From: Cichorium intybus
Lineage: Eukaryota > Streptophyta > Magnoliopsida > Asterales > Asteraceae
Direction of reading: 5' to 3'
Assembly: GCA_023525715.1 (NCBI GenBank)
Contig: CM042016.1
Coordinates: 63,419,382 to 63,483,381, forward strand
DNA: 64,000 nt
The notes under the pieces were generated by a model, which saw only the letters and a list, made by a program, of their open reading frames with translations, was not told the DNA's origin and made no database searches. The translations under genes and the position numbers were made by a program. Positions 37,758 through 47,077 of this stretch are shown here, in pieces. Numbering within the stretch: position 1 is the first letter of the stretch; each line of letters begins with the position of its first letter.

Positions 37758-38034
37758 TGCGCTTGTGTGGGTTCTTTAATCTTTTATTTGTATGCTAATC
37801 TTGTAATCTTTTTCTCTTATGGTAGTCTTGATGAACTTCCCACAAGTCATGCCGACCTTTTGTAGACATGATGATGATTGTGACTTCATCAAACCTCCTT
37901 GTCCTGGAGATACATATGGTGTATGTATATGGAAAACTTGTTATTGCATAGGGTTTGATCAAAAGGCACCACCTCCAATTCCTACCAACGTGGACACGAA
38001 ATATAGTGTTGTCAAATCTCAAGACAAACCCTAA
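37463..38034 (+). CDS. Secreted six-cysteine peptide (defensin-like/NCR-like), gene 1, two exons
   Basis: Exon 1 is 37463-37517 and exon 2 is 37826-38034, giving 87 residues. The intron (37518-37825) starts GT, ends AG and holds two long (TA)n runs; the phase-1 junction keeps the frame. Exon 1 encodes the hydrophobic signal peptide core (RMSFFILMIC). Mature-region cysteines are 31, 37, 44, 52, 57 and 59, pattern CX5CX6CX7CX4CXC, beginning CRHDDDC. A Pro-rich tail follows. This resembles defensin-like and nodule-type cysteine-rich peptides in size, gene structure and spacing, but the spacing is not an exact match to a family I can name. Secretion is inferred. An in-frame second ATG at 37469 (MASKRM) may be the real start. 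Peptides of this kind act in defence or cell signalling; which applies here is unknown. Confidence 0.75.
37593..37754. repeat. (TA)n microsatellites in intron of gene 1
   Basis: Runs at 37593-37674 and 37695-37754, separated by a short ATTTATATTATAAATAA spacer and preceded by a TG run. They make up half of the intron. Confidence 0.95.
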
Positions 38035-38426
38035 TCATGTTAAGTTCTATTTGTTCTAGTTTATGTTTATTCGAAAATAACACTGGTTGATATATGTTAA
38101 AGCTCTTAAATTATGTGTGAAAATAAAAATAAGTTCTCTTATTTGATGTTTTGTAGAAACAACTCCACTTTCTTTATCTCGCATCATTTGTAAAAACCAT
38201 TAAATTGTCATTTTTAGTTTTTTTAGCGATCATCAATAAAAATACCATACCTTAAGGATATTTAATAGTTAATATCAATTCAATAGATAAATTGATGTGA
38301 CAACACAACGACGCCCAAAGTTGTATAACGTTAGAGTTTCATGAGCGGTTGAAGTGGCCACTTAAAAAAGCTCTCGAATCGAATGATCAAAAATGAAAAT
38401 GTTATTTAAATAGTAAAAAAATTCAA

Positions 38427-38720
38427 TAAACTACACTAAGACATGCTCTAAAATATACTGTATATGCTAGCCTTCTAAATAAAACTTTAAGCACATTAAT
38501 TTTTACATGTTGGGTTTATATTACTAATTTTATATAAAAAATTCTAATAGCAATGTAAAAACTCTTACGAGGTGTACCGGCTATCGTTGGCATTTCAAAA
38601 CTTCTTAAAATACAACATTTTTTTACTAATACTCCAACATTACTATCATCTTGAAAAAAAATATAAAAGTAACTTATCAAATTTTAATATAAAACCAAAC
38701 CATGTAAACTAACATCTTTT
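38427..38720 (+). repeat. Partial, degraded third copy of the peptide-gene upstream region
   Basis: Matches 36890-37140 and 39850-40100 (shared words such as GACATGCTCTAAAATATA, and AAAACTCTTAC followed by GGTGTAC) but is more diverged, and no exon follows. Confidence 0.7.
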
Positions 38721-38823
38721 ATTTTATAGTCTTATCTAAGGATCATTGAATGCATGCTAGTTTGTTAACGCTGGTTAATGATACTTTAGTAGTTTGAGTA
38801 ATGTTAGTTTGGTAAATGTTAAT

Positions 38824-38913
38824 TGTTGAGTACTTAATTCTTAACTACTTATTTGTTGAGTACTTAATTGTTAAGTACTTATTTGTTGAGTACTTAATTG
38901 TTAAATACTTAAT
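38824..38913 (+). repeat. 30-bp minisatellite, three units
   Basis: TGTTGAGTACTTAATTNTTA plus ten bases, three times in a row at 38824, 38854 and 38884. Confidence 0.85.
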
Positions 38914-39202
38914 ACTTTGTTACTCCAGTAGTTTAGTAATATTTTGGTCTATATATGTTGATATTTTGGCAAAAGTTAGTTTAGCAATCATTTTATTGTT
39001 ATTTGGTACGTTATTTTAATTAATCGTAGTACTTAATACCTAGTTACTTTAGTAGTTTAGCAATATTTCCAGCGCTTACTCACTCATAATTCTTGAAGAA
39101 TGACTGGGTGATATTCACAACAATGTTTCAATGAACAACGAAGCTATTGTTATGCAAGTTTCGGATCAGCATCACAATTTATCTAAATAGTCTCTAATAT
39201 GT

Positions 39203-39460
39203 TCTCACTGGTTGCACACATTCACACGAAAGGGAAACCTACATACATGAAGAAGAAAGCTTTTAACTAATGTAACAACTAACAAACATCTAACTAAATT
39301 ACAAAAATGCACCTATGCAGTATTTATCTTATCTCACCGGTTGCACACATTCACACGAAAGGGAAACCTACATACATGAAGAAGAAAGCTTTTAACTAAT
39401 GTAACAACTAACAAACATCTAACTAAATTACAAAAATGCACCTATGCAGTATTTATCTTA
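39203..39460 (+). repeat. 129-bp tandem duplication
   Basis: 39203-39331 and 39332-39460 differ only at a base or two in the first ten positions (CACTGG versus CACCGG), so the duplication is recent. Confidence 0.95.
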
Positions 39461-40377
39461 TCTCGAGTTGTGGAATCTAACATGACGGTAGGCGATTTTT
39501 TAACATATTATCAAATGCATGAAATTTAAAAATAAATTTGATCCCATTGCCAATATATTTACCGCACGGGTATAAACGTTATGGTTGCAATGGGCTAAAC
39601 GAATGTGACAAATGGTTTTTTTCTTTGTTGTGTACCTTTCATTTTTGTAGTTTTTTTGCCAATGCTAGCCTTCTTTTTGGATTCCTTGAGTGTTGCAATT
39701 TGGATGCTAGATTACATTTTTAACAGGATGATTTGATTTTATAGTTAAAATGTAAAAAAGTTTTTTCATCAACCGCATATAAAATTCATATATGGTAAGT
39801 TTGTACATTTTCATTTAAAGACTTCGTCTCACTTGATGAATCTACACTTAAAAGTTTTTCAAAAAGCTACCCTTATAGATGCTCTGAAATATAGTATATA
39901 TGTCAGCTATCTAAATAAACTTCACGCACAATAATACTTATATTTTGGATTTATGTTATCAGTTCTTTATAGATTGTTTCTAATGACAATGCAAAAACTC
40001 TTACATGGTGTACTCACAATTGTCATCGGCACATCAACACTACTTGAAATACAATATAAATTGCTAATACTCAAACTTTACTATCACCTTGAAAAAAATA
40101 TAAAAATAAGTTATCAAATTTGATTTAGAAGCAAACCAGCTAAGCGAATACAATTCATATAAAGATTTTGAAAGTGTCTTCGATCATAATCATAATGATT
40201 CTAGGTAATTTTAGCCTATCAAATATAATGTATATCTACATCTAGTGTCTTCTAACGCATTGATAGAAGAAACGTAAATAGAATCTTCGGTTTCACAAAC
40301 AATAAAATGATCATAAATGCAAACATATACGTATAGAAACATTTGAAACATATGTTAAATGTAATGTATAACACATG

Positions 40378-40386
40378 TATATATAA
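40378..40386 (+). promoter_or_regulatory. Probable TATA box of cysteine-rich peptide gene 2
   Basis: TATATATAA, about 50 bp upstream of the ATG, at the same position as in gene 1. Confidence 0.55.
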
Positions 40387-40436
40387 CATACATTTTCCCT
40401 CTCCAATCCTATTAACGTACACAGTGGCTACCAAGT

Positions 40437-40592
40437 ATGCAAATGGCTTCCAAAAGAATGTCATTCTTCATTCTGATGATTTGCACTTCCGGTTAATCAC
40501 TATTTGCTTAAAATAAGACATCCACACACACAAACATATATACCTACAAATATGTGTATCTGTTTATATATATACATACGTACATATATGTG

Positions 40593-40672
<80 letters not shown>

Positions 40673-40955
40673 CATGAGTGCGCTTGTGTGGGTTCTTTAA
40701 TCTTTTATTTGTATGCTAATAGTGTAATCTTTTTCTCTTATGATAGTCATGATGAACTTCCCACAAGTCTCGCCGGCTTCTTGTAGACATGATGATGATT
40801 GTGACTTCATGAAACCTCCTTGTCCAGGAGATACATATGGTGTATGTATATGGAAAACTTGTTATTGCATAGGGTTTGATCAAAAGAGACCACCACCAAT
40901 TCCTACCAACGTAGATAGGAAATATAGTGTTGTCAAATCTGAATATAAACCCTAA
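40437..40955 (+). CDS. Secreted six-cysteine peptide (defensin-like/NCR-like), gene 2, two exons
   Basis: Exon 1 is 40437-40491 and exon 2 is 40747-40955, again 87 residues. The intron (40492-40746) is GT...AG, phase 1, with a (TA)n run near 40593-40668. The signal peptide exon encodes the same residues as gene 1. All six cysteines, their spacing and the CRHDDDC start of the mature part are kept. Differences cluster at the likely cleavage region (SPAS against MPTF) and in the C-terminal tail. Both genes are open with matching splice sites, so both may be expressed. Family and function are as uncertain as for gene 1. Confidence 0.75.
40593..40668. repeat. (TA)n microsatellite in intron of gene 2
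   Basis: A TA run with a TACA interruption, at the same place as the longer runs in gene 1, preceded by ATACATACGTACATATATG. Confidence 0.9.
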
Positions 40956-41539
40956 TCATGTTAAGTTCTGTTTGTTCTAGTTTATGTTTATTCGAAAATA
41001 ACACAGGTTGTTCTATGTTAAAGCTCTTGAATTATGTGTGAAAATAAAATAAATTCTTTTATTTGATGTTTTGTAGAAACAAATCTAGTTTCTTTTATCT
41101 CGCATCATTTGTAAAAACTCTTAAATTGTCAATTTTAGTTTTTTTAGTGATCATGAATAAAAATACCATACCTTAAGGATATTTAATAGTTAACATCAAC
41201 GAATTCAATAGATATATTGATGTGGCAATACAACGACGTCCAATGTTGTATTACGTTAGACCTTCATAAGTGGTTGATGTGGCCACTTAAAAAAGCTCTC
41301 GATTCGAATGATCATATACCCTGATTCAGCCACTTTCGAGAACTATCCTTTAAGGCCTTTTAACATAACCAACTAAAACATTTAGATCAATTCATATTTG
41401 AGCCAAGTAATTATGATTCGTATCATTACTGCCGCCATCAAAAAAGTCTTGTCCTCGAGACTTGCTTCAAGAAATTGATTCTCAGTTACCCCTGCTCCCT
41501 CCCCGGAAGCCGTTTCAGTCGGTTTCTCTTTCCATCATA

Positions 41540-41842
41540 TTATCCACCAGTCAACTGATCCCAGTGATCAATGATTAAACAAGAAACAAGAAAAATGATG
41601 GGAATCCACCAATCTGAAGTGCTAAATATCAGCACTGATAGTAGAACTTTTTCAAAGAAAGAACTCACTGCGTTTACATATTCCTGATCTGCCCATTCGT
41701 ACACTGTTTTCACCTTCTCGTGTCTTGATTTTATGTGAACATTGTTCCTGTTAAACATATCTAAAGCACGTATTTCTTGAAACTTTCCTCTTGTAATTTC
41801 ATCAAGGGCTTGGATCCCAGTAGCCACATCATCACTCCACAA
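41540..41842 (-). CDS. Hypothetical ORF with C-terminal membrane segment
   Basis: 100 codons on the minus strand. The N-terminal two thirds are charged (DDVATGIQALDEITRGKF...) and the end is hydrophobic (LLSVLIF and WIPIIFLVSCLII), consistent with one or two membrane-spanning segments. I do not recognise it. It lies between the gag remnant and the probable pol end of the gypsy element, so it may be an extra element ORF or part of a captured gene. No start context or partner supports expression. Confidence 0.3.
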   Translation of the reverse strand: MWSDDVATGIQALDEITRGKFQEIRALDMFNRNNVHIKSRHEKVKTVYEWADQEYVNAVSSFFEKVLLSVLIFSTSDWWIPIIFLVSCLIIDHWDQLTGG

Positions 41843-41949
41843 AATAATCAGGAAGTTATGTATGATACTAGATTGTTGTCCAACATGAAAACATAATCCC
41901 TTTTGCCTTCGTTCTCTCCATTCAGTTTGTAGAAGAGATCGAAATCCCT

Positions 41950-42888
41950 AATCACACTTAGTGTATTGTGCTACTTCAAGGAAATCCGTTCCCGACGATC
42001 ATGATGTAGTTGAAATCTAATGCATTCTTCTTGAAACGAAGGTTCGTGGAAATTCGGAGTTTCAAACCCACGATAACGTGCTATCAAGTCAAGTTGAAAC
42101 TGTTCCCATGTGATTGAGTCATTAATCGGATTCACAACAATAAACCATCTTTCTGCAAAGCACATCATACGTAATTGGGCTAGGCTTCTACGATGATTAG
42201 AAGTATCTTTAATAGTGTTGAAATGCGATGTTGTGTTCTGAATCTAAGAGTTGAAACCATGGAAATCCGGTAGTTTGATCTTATTATCCGCATAAAGAAA
42301 ATCCATTGTATGTGTTACCCCATCCTCTTCTTCAATTCCCGGCAGCAATGGCAGTAACGGTGGTGGTGGTGGTGGTGGCGGCAGCGACAAAGGTGGTTTA
42401 TTCTGTAGATACATCGCCAAATACCCATGATAATCCCTTGTTGTTGAAGATATTTCTGTTGGTACAATCCAACTATCTAGATTCTTCTCTTCCATCCCTC
42501 CCTGAATCGAGAGAAGGCTCATTGTTCTTCCACTATGAGCTTCAATTTGGATCAATGGTAGTGGATGTGGTAGAAACGATGGCAGTTTCAACGAGATTAT
42601 CTGATGAGCTGTCATGGATCCCAATTCCAACTCAAAAGATGCCCCTGCTACTGCGTTCTCATCCACATACAGTGACGGTGGTGTGTTGTTGTAGTCATGG
42701 CTGACTTCATCCAATACCACTAAATCCAACGTGAATGGAGACTTACATGGTAAATCTGAAAGGGTAGAAGTGATGTTCGGAGGGTGCTGCTCATGTTGGT
42801 GGATCCAATTCAACATGAGTTTCCGAAATTCCTTGTCATCAGATCTATCTTCCTCCAAAACTTTCGAAATGGCCTTGATTTCTGACAA
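41950..42888 (-). pseudogene. Gypsy gag remnant, interrupted by solo LTR
   Basis: The minus-strand frame 42888-42244 (214 codons) has an acidic coiled start and a Pro-rich stretch with a Pro9 run, and ends at KLPDFHGFNS followed by a stop. The downstream frame (42168-41971) carries NPINDSITWEQFQLDLIARY, matching the Trp-Phe...Ala-Arg-Tyr block of retrotransposon gag. A deletion or frameshift separates the two. The N-terminal codons lie to the right of the solo LTR, near 43864-43920. No zinc knuckle is seen. Confidence 0.6.
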
Positions 42889-43863
42889 CGCCTAGTAATA
42901 TCAAATATTTTAGTCGTTGTTGAGCCCTATTCTTAGTGAAATTATATCATATATCTACTGGTATTACTCACTTTTGTGCCAGTGCTATTCTGCAAGAAAA
43001 AGATGAAAACAGGACCAAAGGCATACAATTTCGAAGAAGTGTGAAGATCAAGGCAATATTAGGCGAATTCGCATGCGCACCGCGGGATTCACAAAGGCGC
43101 GACGCGGTGATGAGGCTGTGGAAAACAATCAAATGCCGAAAAACAGGGATAAGCTCATACGCGCGCCGCGGAATTCATCTGTGCGCGGCGCGGTCACTTA
43201 AATTGTGCAACTATAAATAGAGGGTTTTAGGTCAAAAGAATTAGCAGAGGCTTGGCATAAAATCGACTCCCAATACCCTTTGACTCCGAGTTTTAGCTTC
43301 AGCAACCATTATTTGGTATTTTTATATTTTTCTCTCTTTAATTTTCAATTAGATTCATAGTTAGTAATATTTGGCTAGTGTCTTTGGGAGTGACAACCAT
43401 TGATACTAAGTCTTAGTTCTGTTTTTGGATGTTTGTTTACTGTTTTGAATCAATGGGATCTGAGTTTTGTTAATGAAGCATTTGGTTATTAGTAATTGTT
43501 CTCTTTCGGTAGTTTATACTTTTGAATGATTATTGGATGTTTGGATTATGTTTGATGCTTGGTTTGATCTTGATTGCTTCTGATTTTGAGATATACTTCT
43601 GATTTCAGTGACCAATTAGGATTAGTTGTTGGTTTGGACGTTAGATTAGTGAATGTTTGTTTGGAATTATTTGAGTTTATGATTTTTGGGATTTGTTAGC
43701 AAAAGTTAGGAACTAGATCCTCTTACTGTAGCGTGACACTGCAGTTGGTAATCTGTCACCTGTCTCGACCACGTAACTCCTGTGGATCGACCCTGACTAC
43801 CACTATACTAGTGTGTGTTAGGTATTTTCTTATTTTTGACCACACGACGACCTAGGCGAGTCA
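42883..43863 (+). repeat. Solo LTR of the Athila/Tat-like family, with target duplication
   Basis: 981 bp, TGACAACG...GCGAGTCA, in plus orientation and very similar to the complement of 26663-27644. ATTTC is present on both sides (42878-42882 and 43864-43868), so it is a clean insertion that lost its internal part by LTR-LTR recombination. It keeps the CpG-rich block (about 43071-43195) and CTATAAATAGAGG as a probable TATA region (about 43211-43223). Confidence 0.93.
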
Positions 43864-44425
43864 ATTTCCTTTACAAGCGATGCTAAAAGTTGAATATGCT
43901 CGTCATGAAGATCTAATCAAAGTTGATGTGTTTTGGCCTTCTTGGAAACCTGACGTCAATCAAGAAGAAGCAACAAAATCCAGAAATCTGAAATTGAAAC
44001 ATAAACATAACGAGAGTGAAATTAAGATCCGAAATTGAAATCAGAAATAGAAATTGGGTGTGGTAGAGCGTGGCAGGTCGAACCAATGATAGGAATCAGA
44101 AATTTAGAAGTAGGGAAATCAATTGAATGAAGATGAAAGATAAAGAATGTGAATGAAATCGATTCAAAATCCATCACAATCAGATGATTGTTCCAAGGAT
44201 TTACCCTCTCTCACAGCCAAAATGCATAGAGCTGATACATAGTGTATCAGAATTCTAAATATCTAAAAAACCTAGCCAAACACGTAATCCTCCTCTCTTT
44301 TATTCTACTCTCATCTACCCTAATTTAGCCTATTTTCATAACTACCCTTTTGGGCCTTTTAACATAACCCACTAAAACATTTAGATCAATTGATATTTAA
44401 GCCCAGTAATTTATGATTCGTATCA

Positions 44426-45094
44426 AGATGCGCATCAATTAAATCAAGAAACGAAAGCAAATCAAAACTCAAGAGCTATAAGAACTTTCAGAATAAATTA
44501 ATCAACCACGATCTTTTTGACAACCAACGATACCACATTTTTGTTCAAAAATCATGCAAGATCACGCCACTTTAGCAGGGAATTGATTTTCAACATGAAC
44601 GAATATATGCAACAAGTAATTCAAAAACAAACTAGGCCAAAACTCGAGAACTATAAGAACTTTCAGAATTACGTAACCAACTTATACATTTAATCACATT
44701 AATAAATTAATTAACCACGATCCTTTTGACAATCGACGATACTACAATTTCATTCAGAAATGTCACAATATCACGATTGTTTAGCAAGAACTTGATTTTA
44801 AACCAAAACGACATCAGAATTAAAACTGATACTTTGTTATTATGAGAAACAACAACAACTTAGTAGGAAAATCTGGATTATGCATTAAGGATTGTTCAAG
44901 ATCGTGAGAAAGAATGTGTGATACAAAATCCGTAATAAAGTGGTTGGGTGTTTATTTTCAACAAATTAAAACAACGTGGTTTAAGCGAGTTTGTACCTAA
45001 TTCTATGGGGTTGTTATATATGTTCATGTTCCATATATAATCATTGATATTTTTTAGAACTCGTAATTCCTCCAGAACTTTTTTCCTCCTATCT
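44426..45094. other. Spacer with diverged tandem repeat, no gene
   Basis: Two diverged copies (about 44458-44601 and 44638-44808) share CTATAAGAACTTTCAGAA, AACCACGAT plus TTTTGACAA, and GATTTTNAAC blocks in the same order. No ORF is recognised. Confidence 0.5.
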
Positions 45095-45103
45095 TTTAAA
45101 AAA
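45095..45103. repeat. MULE target site duplication TTTAAAAAA, left
   Basis: Nine bases directly before GGGTTAATTTCG, repeated at 60309-60317. A 9-bp duplication is diagnostic of Mutator-like insertions, although the AT-rich sequence makes chance agreement easier. Confidence 0.8.
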
Positions 45104-45259
45104 GGGTTAATTTCGTTTATATCATTGTAAACATTCTTAATTACGAATATATCCTTATAAACATTTAAATTACGTGTATATCCTTACATACCTTAAAAAC
45201 TCACATATATACCCAATATTAAATTTTAATAATAATTAATTGTTTAAAAATTAAAAAAC
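45104..45259 (+). repeat. MULE terminal inverted repeat, left
   Basis: About 155 bp starting GGGTTAATTTCGTTTATATC, matching the reverse complement of the right end with scattered differences. Confidence 0.88.
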
Positions 45260-45710
45260 TAATATTAAGTTGATTTGTTTTTTTTCAGAAAACTAATTAA
45301 AATAAAATATGACTAAAGTACCCTTCTCTCAATATACCATATTAAATCCCTGAAATTACATCTAATCGAGGTCATTATCGACTTGAAGCAACGACTTGAA
45401 GCAACAACAGAAGAGCTTTGCGAAATCGATTATTTTCATGGTTCCAAGTTTCAAACCGGTATCGATTTGAAGCTATCTGAGCAGAAGAGGATTGCAAAGG
45501 CGAAATCCAAGTTGAAATCAAAGGTTAATATCTGATTTGAAGCAAGGTACCGATTTGAAACAAGGTATCGATCAATTGAACCTAGTAATTCCGAAATCCA
45601 ACTTGAAATTATCGATTGTCAAGCAGCCTTGAAAGGCTCTTCAGATTTCTTGGGGGTACGGTATCGATCTGTTTTTCCTACTTGAAGCAATATATTGCTT
45701 AATTTCCCAA

Positions 45711-45834
45711 TTGAACCTATCAATTCCCATATTCGATTGAACATGTCAATTCCCATATCCGATTGAACCTTTCAATTCCCATATCCGATATATTGCTTGA
45801 TTTCCCAATTGAACCTGTCAATTCCCATATCCGA
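45711..45834 (+). repeat. 26-bp repeats inside the MULE
   Basis: TTGAACCTATCAATTCCCAT plus six bases, at 45711, 45737 and 45763, with a fourth copy at 45809 after a short spacer. The surrounding DNA is rich in ACTTGAAGCAA words. Confidence 0.8.
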
Positions 45835-46090
45835 CTTGAAGCAATCACGATATAGATCTGTTTTTCATGTCAAGTCATGCGTAGCGAAGGCTTTTTGTTT
45901 TCTAGAACTTCCTCATCGCCTGATACAAAGGTTTGAACTTCCTCATCGCCTAATACGAAGGTTTTTTTCCTGGAAGTCTCGTTGATACAAAGTTTGGTAT
46001 ATGTTAGTTTGCTAATTATTGTTGATTTTATTGATACGTTGATTCCATAGTTGGTTGCTATAATTGGTAGTTTTGCTAAACTTTCCATGA

Positions 46091-46338
46091 CATGATTTCC
46101 TAATTTCTTTGACAGTTTTATTCAAAGATCCATCAACAAAAAACATGGTATTGTGTGTGGACTTTATGAGGCTGTAAAGATGATTGACATGTATGGAGCT
46201 CAAGTTGGTGTATTGGTTGAGGATGACACTATCAAATGTTGGTCAAAGACTGATGGCGAGTGGACGTATACGAGGCGCTTATGCCATTGTGCCAACACTA
46301 GAACAACTTGTCCCATTGTCTCTTCATACTCGTGTTAG
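46091..46338 (+). other. Exon-like open segment inside the MULE
   Basis: A CTTTGACAG acceptor-like motif precedes an open frame of about 75 codons with LYEAVKMIDMYGAQVGVLVE and DGEWTYTRRLCHC, ending at the TAG of 46336-46338. Its composition is protein-like and unlike the AT-rich flanks. I do not recognise the family. It could be a captured host exon (Pack-MULE type) or a relic of an element gene. Confidence 0.3.
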
Positions 46339-46348
46339 CAAAGTTGAT

Positions 46349-46919
46349 TGTTGTAATTGATAGGTTTGTACAAAGTTGATTGTTGTAATTGATAGTTTTG
46401 TACAAAGTTCATTGTTGTAATTGATAGTTTTGTACAAAGTGCATTGTCGTAATTGATACTTTTGTACAAAGTTGACTGTTGTAATTGATAGTTTTGTACA
46501 AAGTACATTGTCGTAATTGATAGTTTTGTACAAAGTACATTGGTATAATTGATAGTTTTGTTCAAAGTTGATTGTTGTAATTGATTATTTTGTACAAAGT
46601 GCATTGTCGTAATTGATAATTTTGTACAAAGTTGATTGTTGTAATTGATAGTTTTGTACAAAGTGCATTGTCGTAATTGATAATTTTGTACAAAGTTGAT
46701 TGTTGTAATAAATAGTTTTCTACAAAGTACATTGGTATAATTGATAGTTTTGTTCAAAGTTGATTGTCATAATTGATAGTTTTGTACAAAGTACATTGTC
46801 GTAATTGATAGTTTTGTACAAAGTACATTGGTATAATTGATAGTTTTGTACAAAGTACATTGGTATAATTGATAGTTTTGTACAAAGTTTGTTGTCGTAA
46901 TTGATATTTTTGTACATGT
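46349..46919 (+). repeat. 32-bp minisatellite, about 17.8 units
   Basis: Units of the form TGTTGTAATTGATAGTTTTG + TACAAAGTTGAT run head to tail from 46349 with an exact 32-bp period (seventeen units reach 46892, then a partial unit). Variants TGTCGTAATT and TGGTATAATT alternate. The minus strand is open in all three frames because the unit has no stop there. Confidence 0.95.
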
Positions 46920-47072
46920 GCTAGCTAACAACTAAAAATAGGTCCGTTTACAAGGGGGATTTTTATCCAATCCGACATAAGAAATTAAATTTTATAAACA
47001 TGTTCAAAATAAAACCATTACTTTCAACCTAAGCATTTGCATGGTACTAAGAATGAATACATTAAACCACTA

Positions 47073-47077
47073 TGCTT
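47073..47077. repeat. Target site duplication TGCTT, left (gypsy in MULE)
   Basis: Directly precedes the LTR at 47078 and recurs at 58415-58419 after the other LTR. Confidence 0.92.

Larger units (their letters stand above)
36810..38385 (+). repeat. Duplicated locus, unit 1 (cysteine-rich peptide gene)
   Basis: About 1.55 kb of promoter, two-exon gene and 3' flank that recurs at 39783-41317 with high similarity over its whole length. The direct orientation and shared flanks show a segmental tandem duplication. Confidence 0.85.
38386..39782. other. Spacer between duplicated units, with partial third copy and short tandem repeats
   Basis: No gene is supported. 38427-38720 is a diverged copy of the gene's upstream region. 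38824-38913 holds three 30-bp units and 39203-39460 two 129-bp units. The rest is AT-rich unique sequence. Confidence 0.6.
39783..41317 (+). repeat. Duplicated locus, unit 2 (cysteine-rich peptide gene)
   Basis: Partner of 36810-38385. Similarity ends near 41317 at the edge of the next transposon remnant. Confidence 0.85.
41318..44425 (-). mobile_element. Decayed Ty3/gypsy-like element with LTR remnants
   Basis: Similar blocks at both ends (about 41318-41431 and 44310-44425) share TGATACGAATCATAA and TCTAAATGTTTTAGT on the minus strand, as LTR starts would. Between them lie a gag region on the minus strand and, next to the left block, a possible pol C-terminus (SLEDK-type motif, about 41440-41500). 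Most of pol is missing. A solo LTR of another family sits inside gag. Borders are approximate and no target duplication was found. Confidence 0.55.

Noticed and set aside
42306..42704. 132-codon plus-strand Val-rich frame
   Set aside because: Shadow of the Pro-rich gag remnant on the minus strand.
46324..46917. Three overlapping minus-strand frames of repeated Tyr-Lys-Thr-Ile-Asn type
   Set aside because: An artefact of a 32-bp repeat without stops on that strand; no start context or homology.
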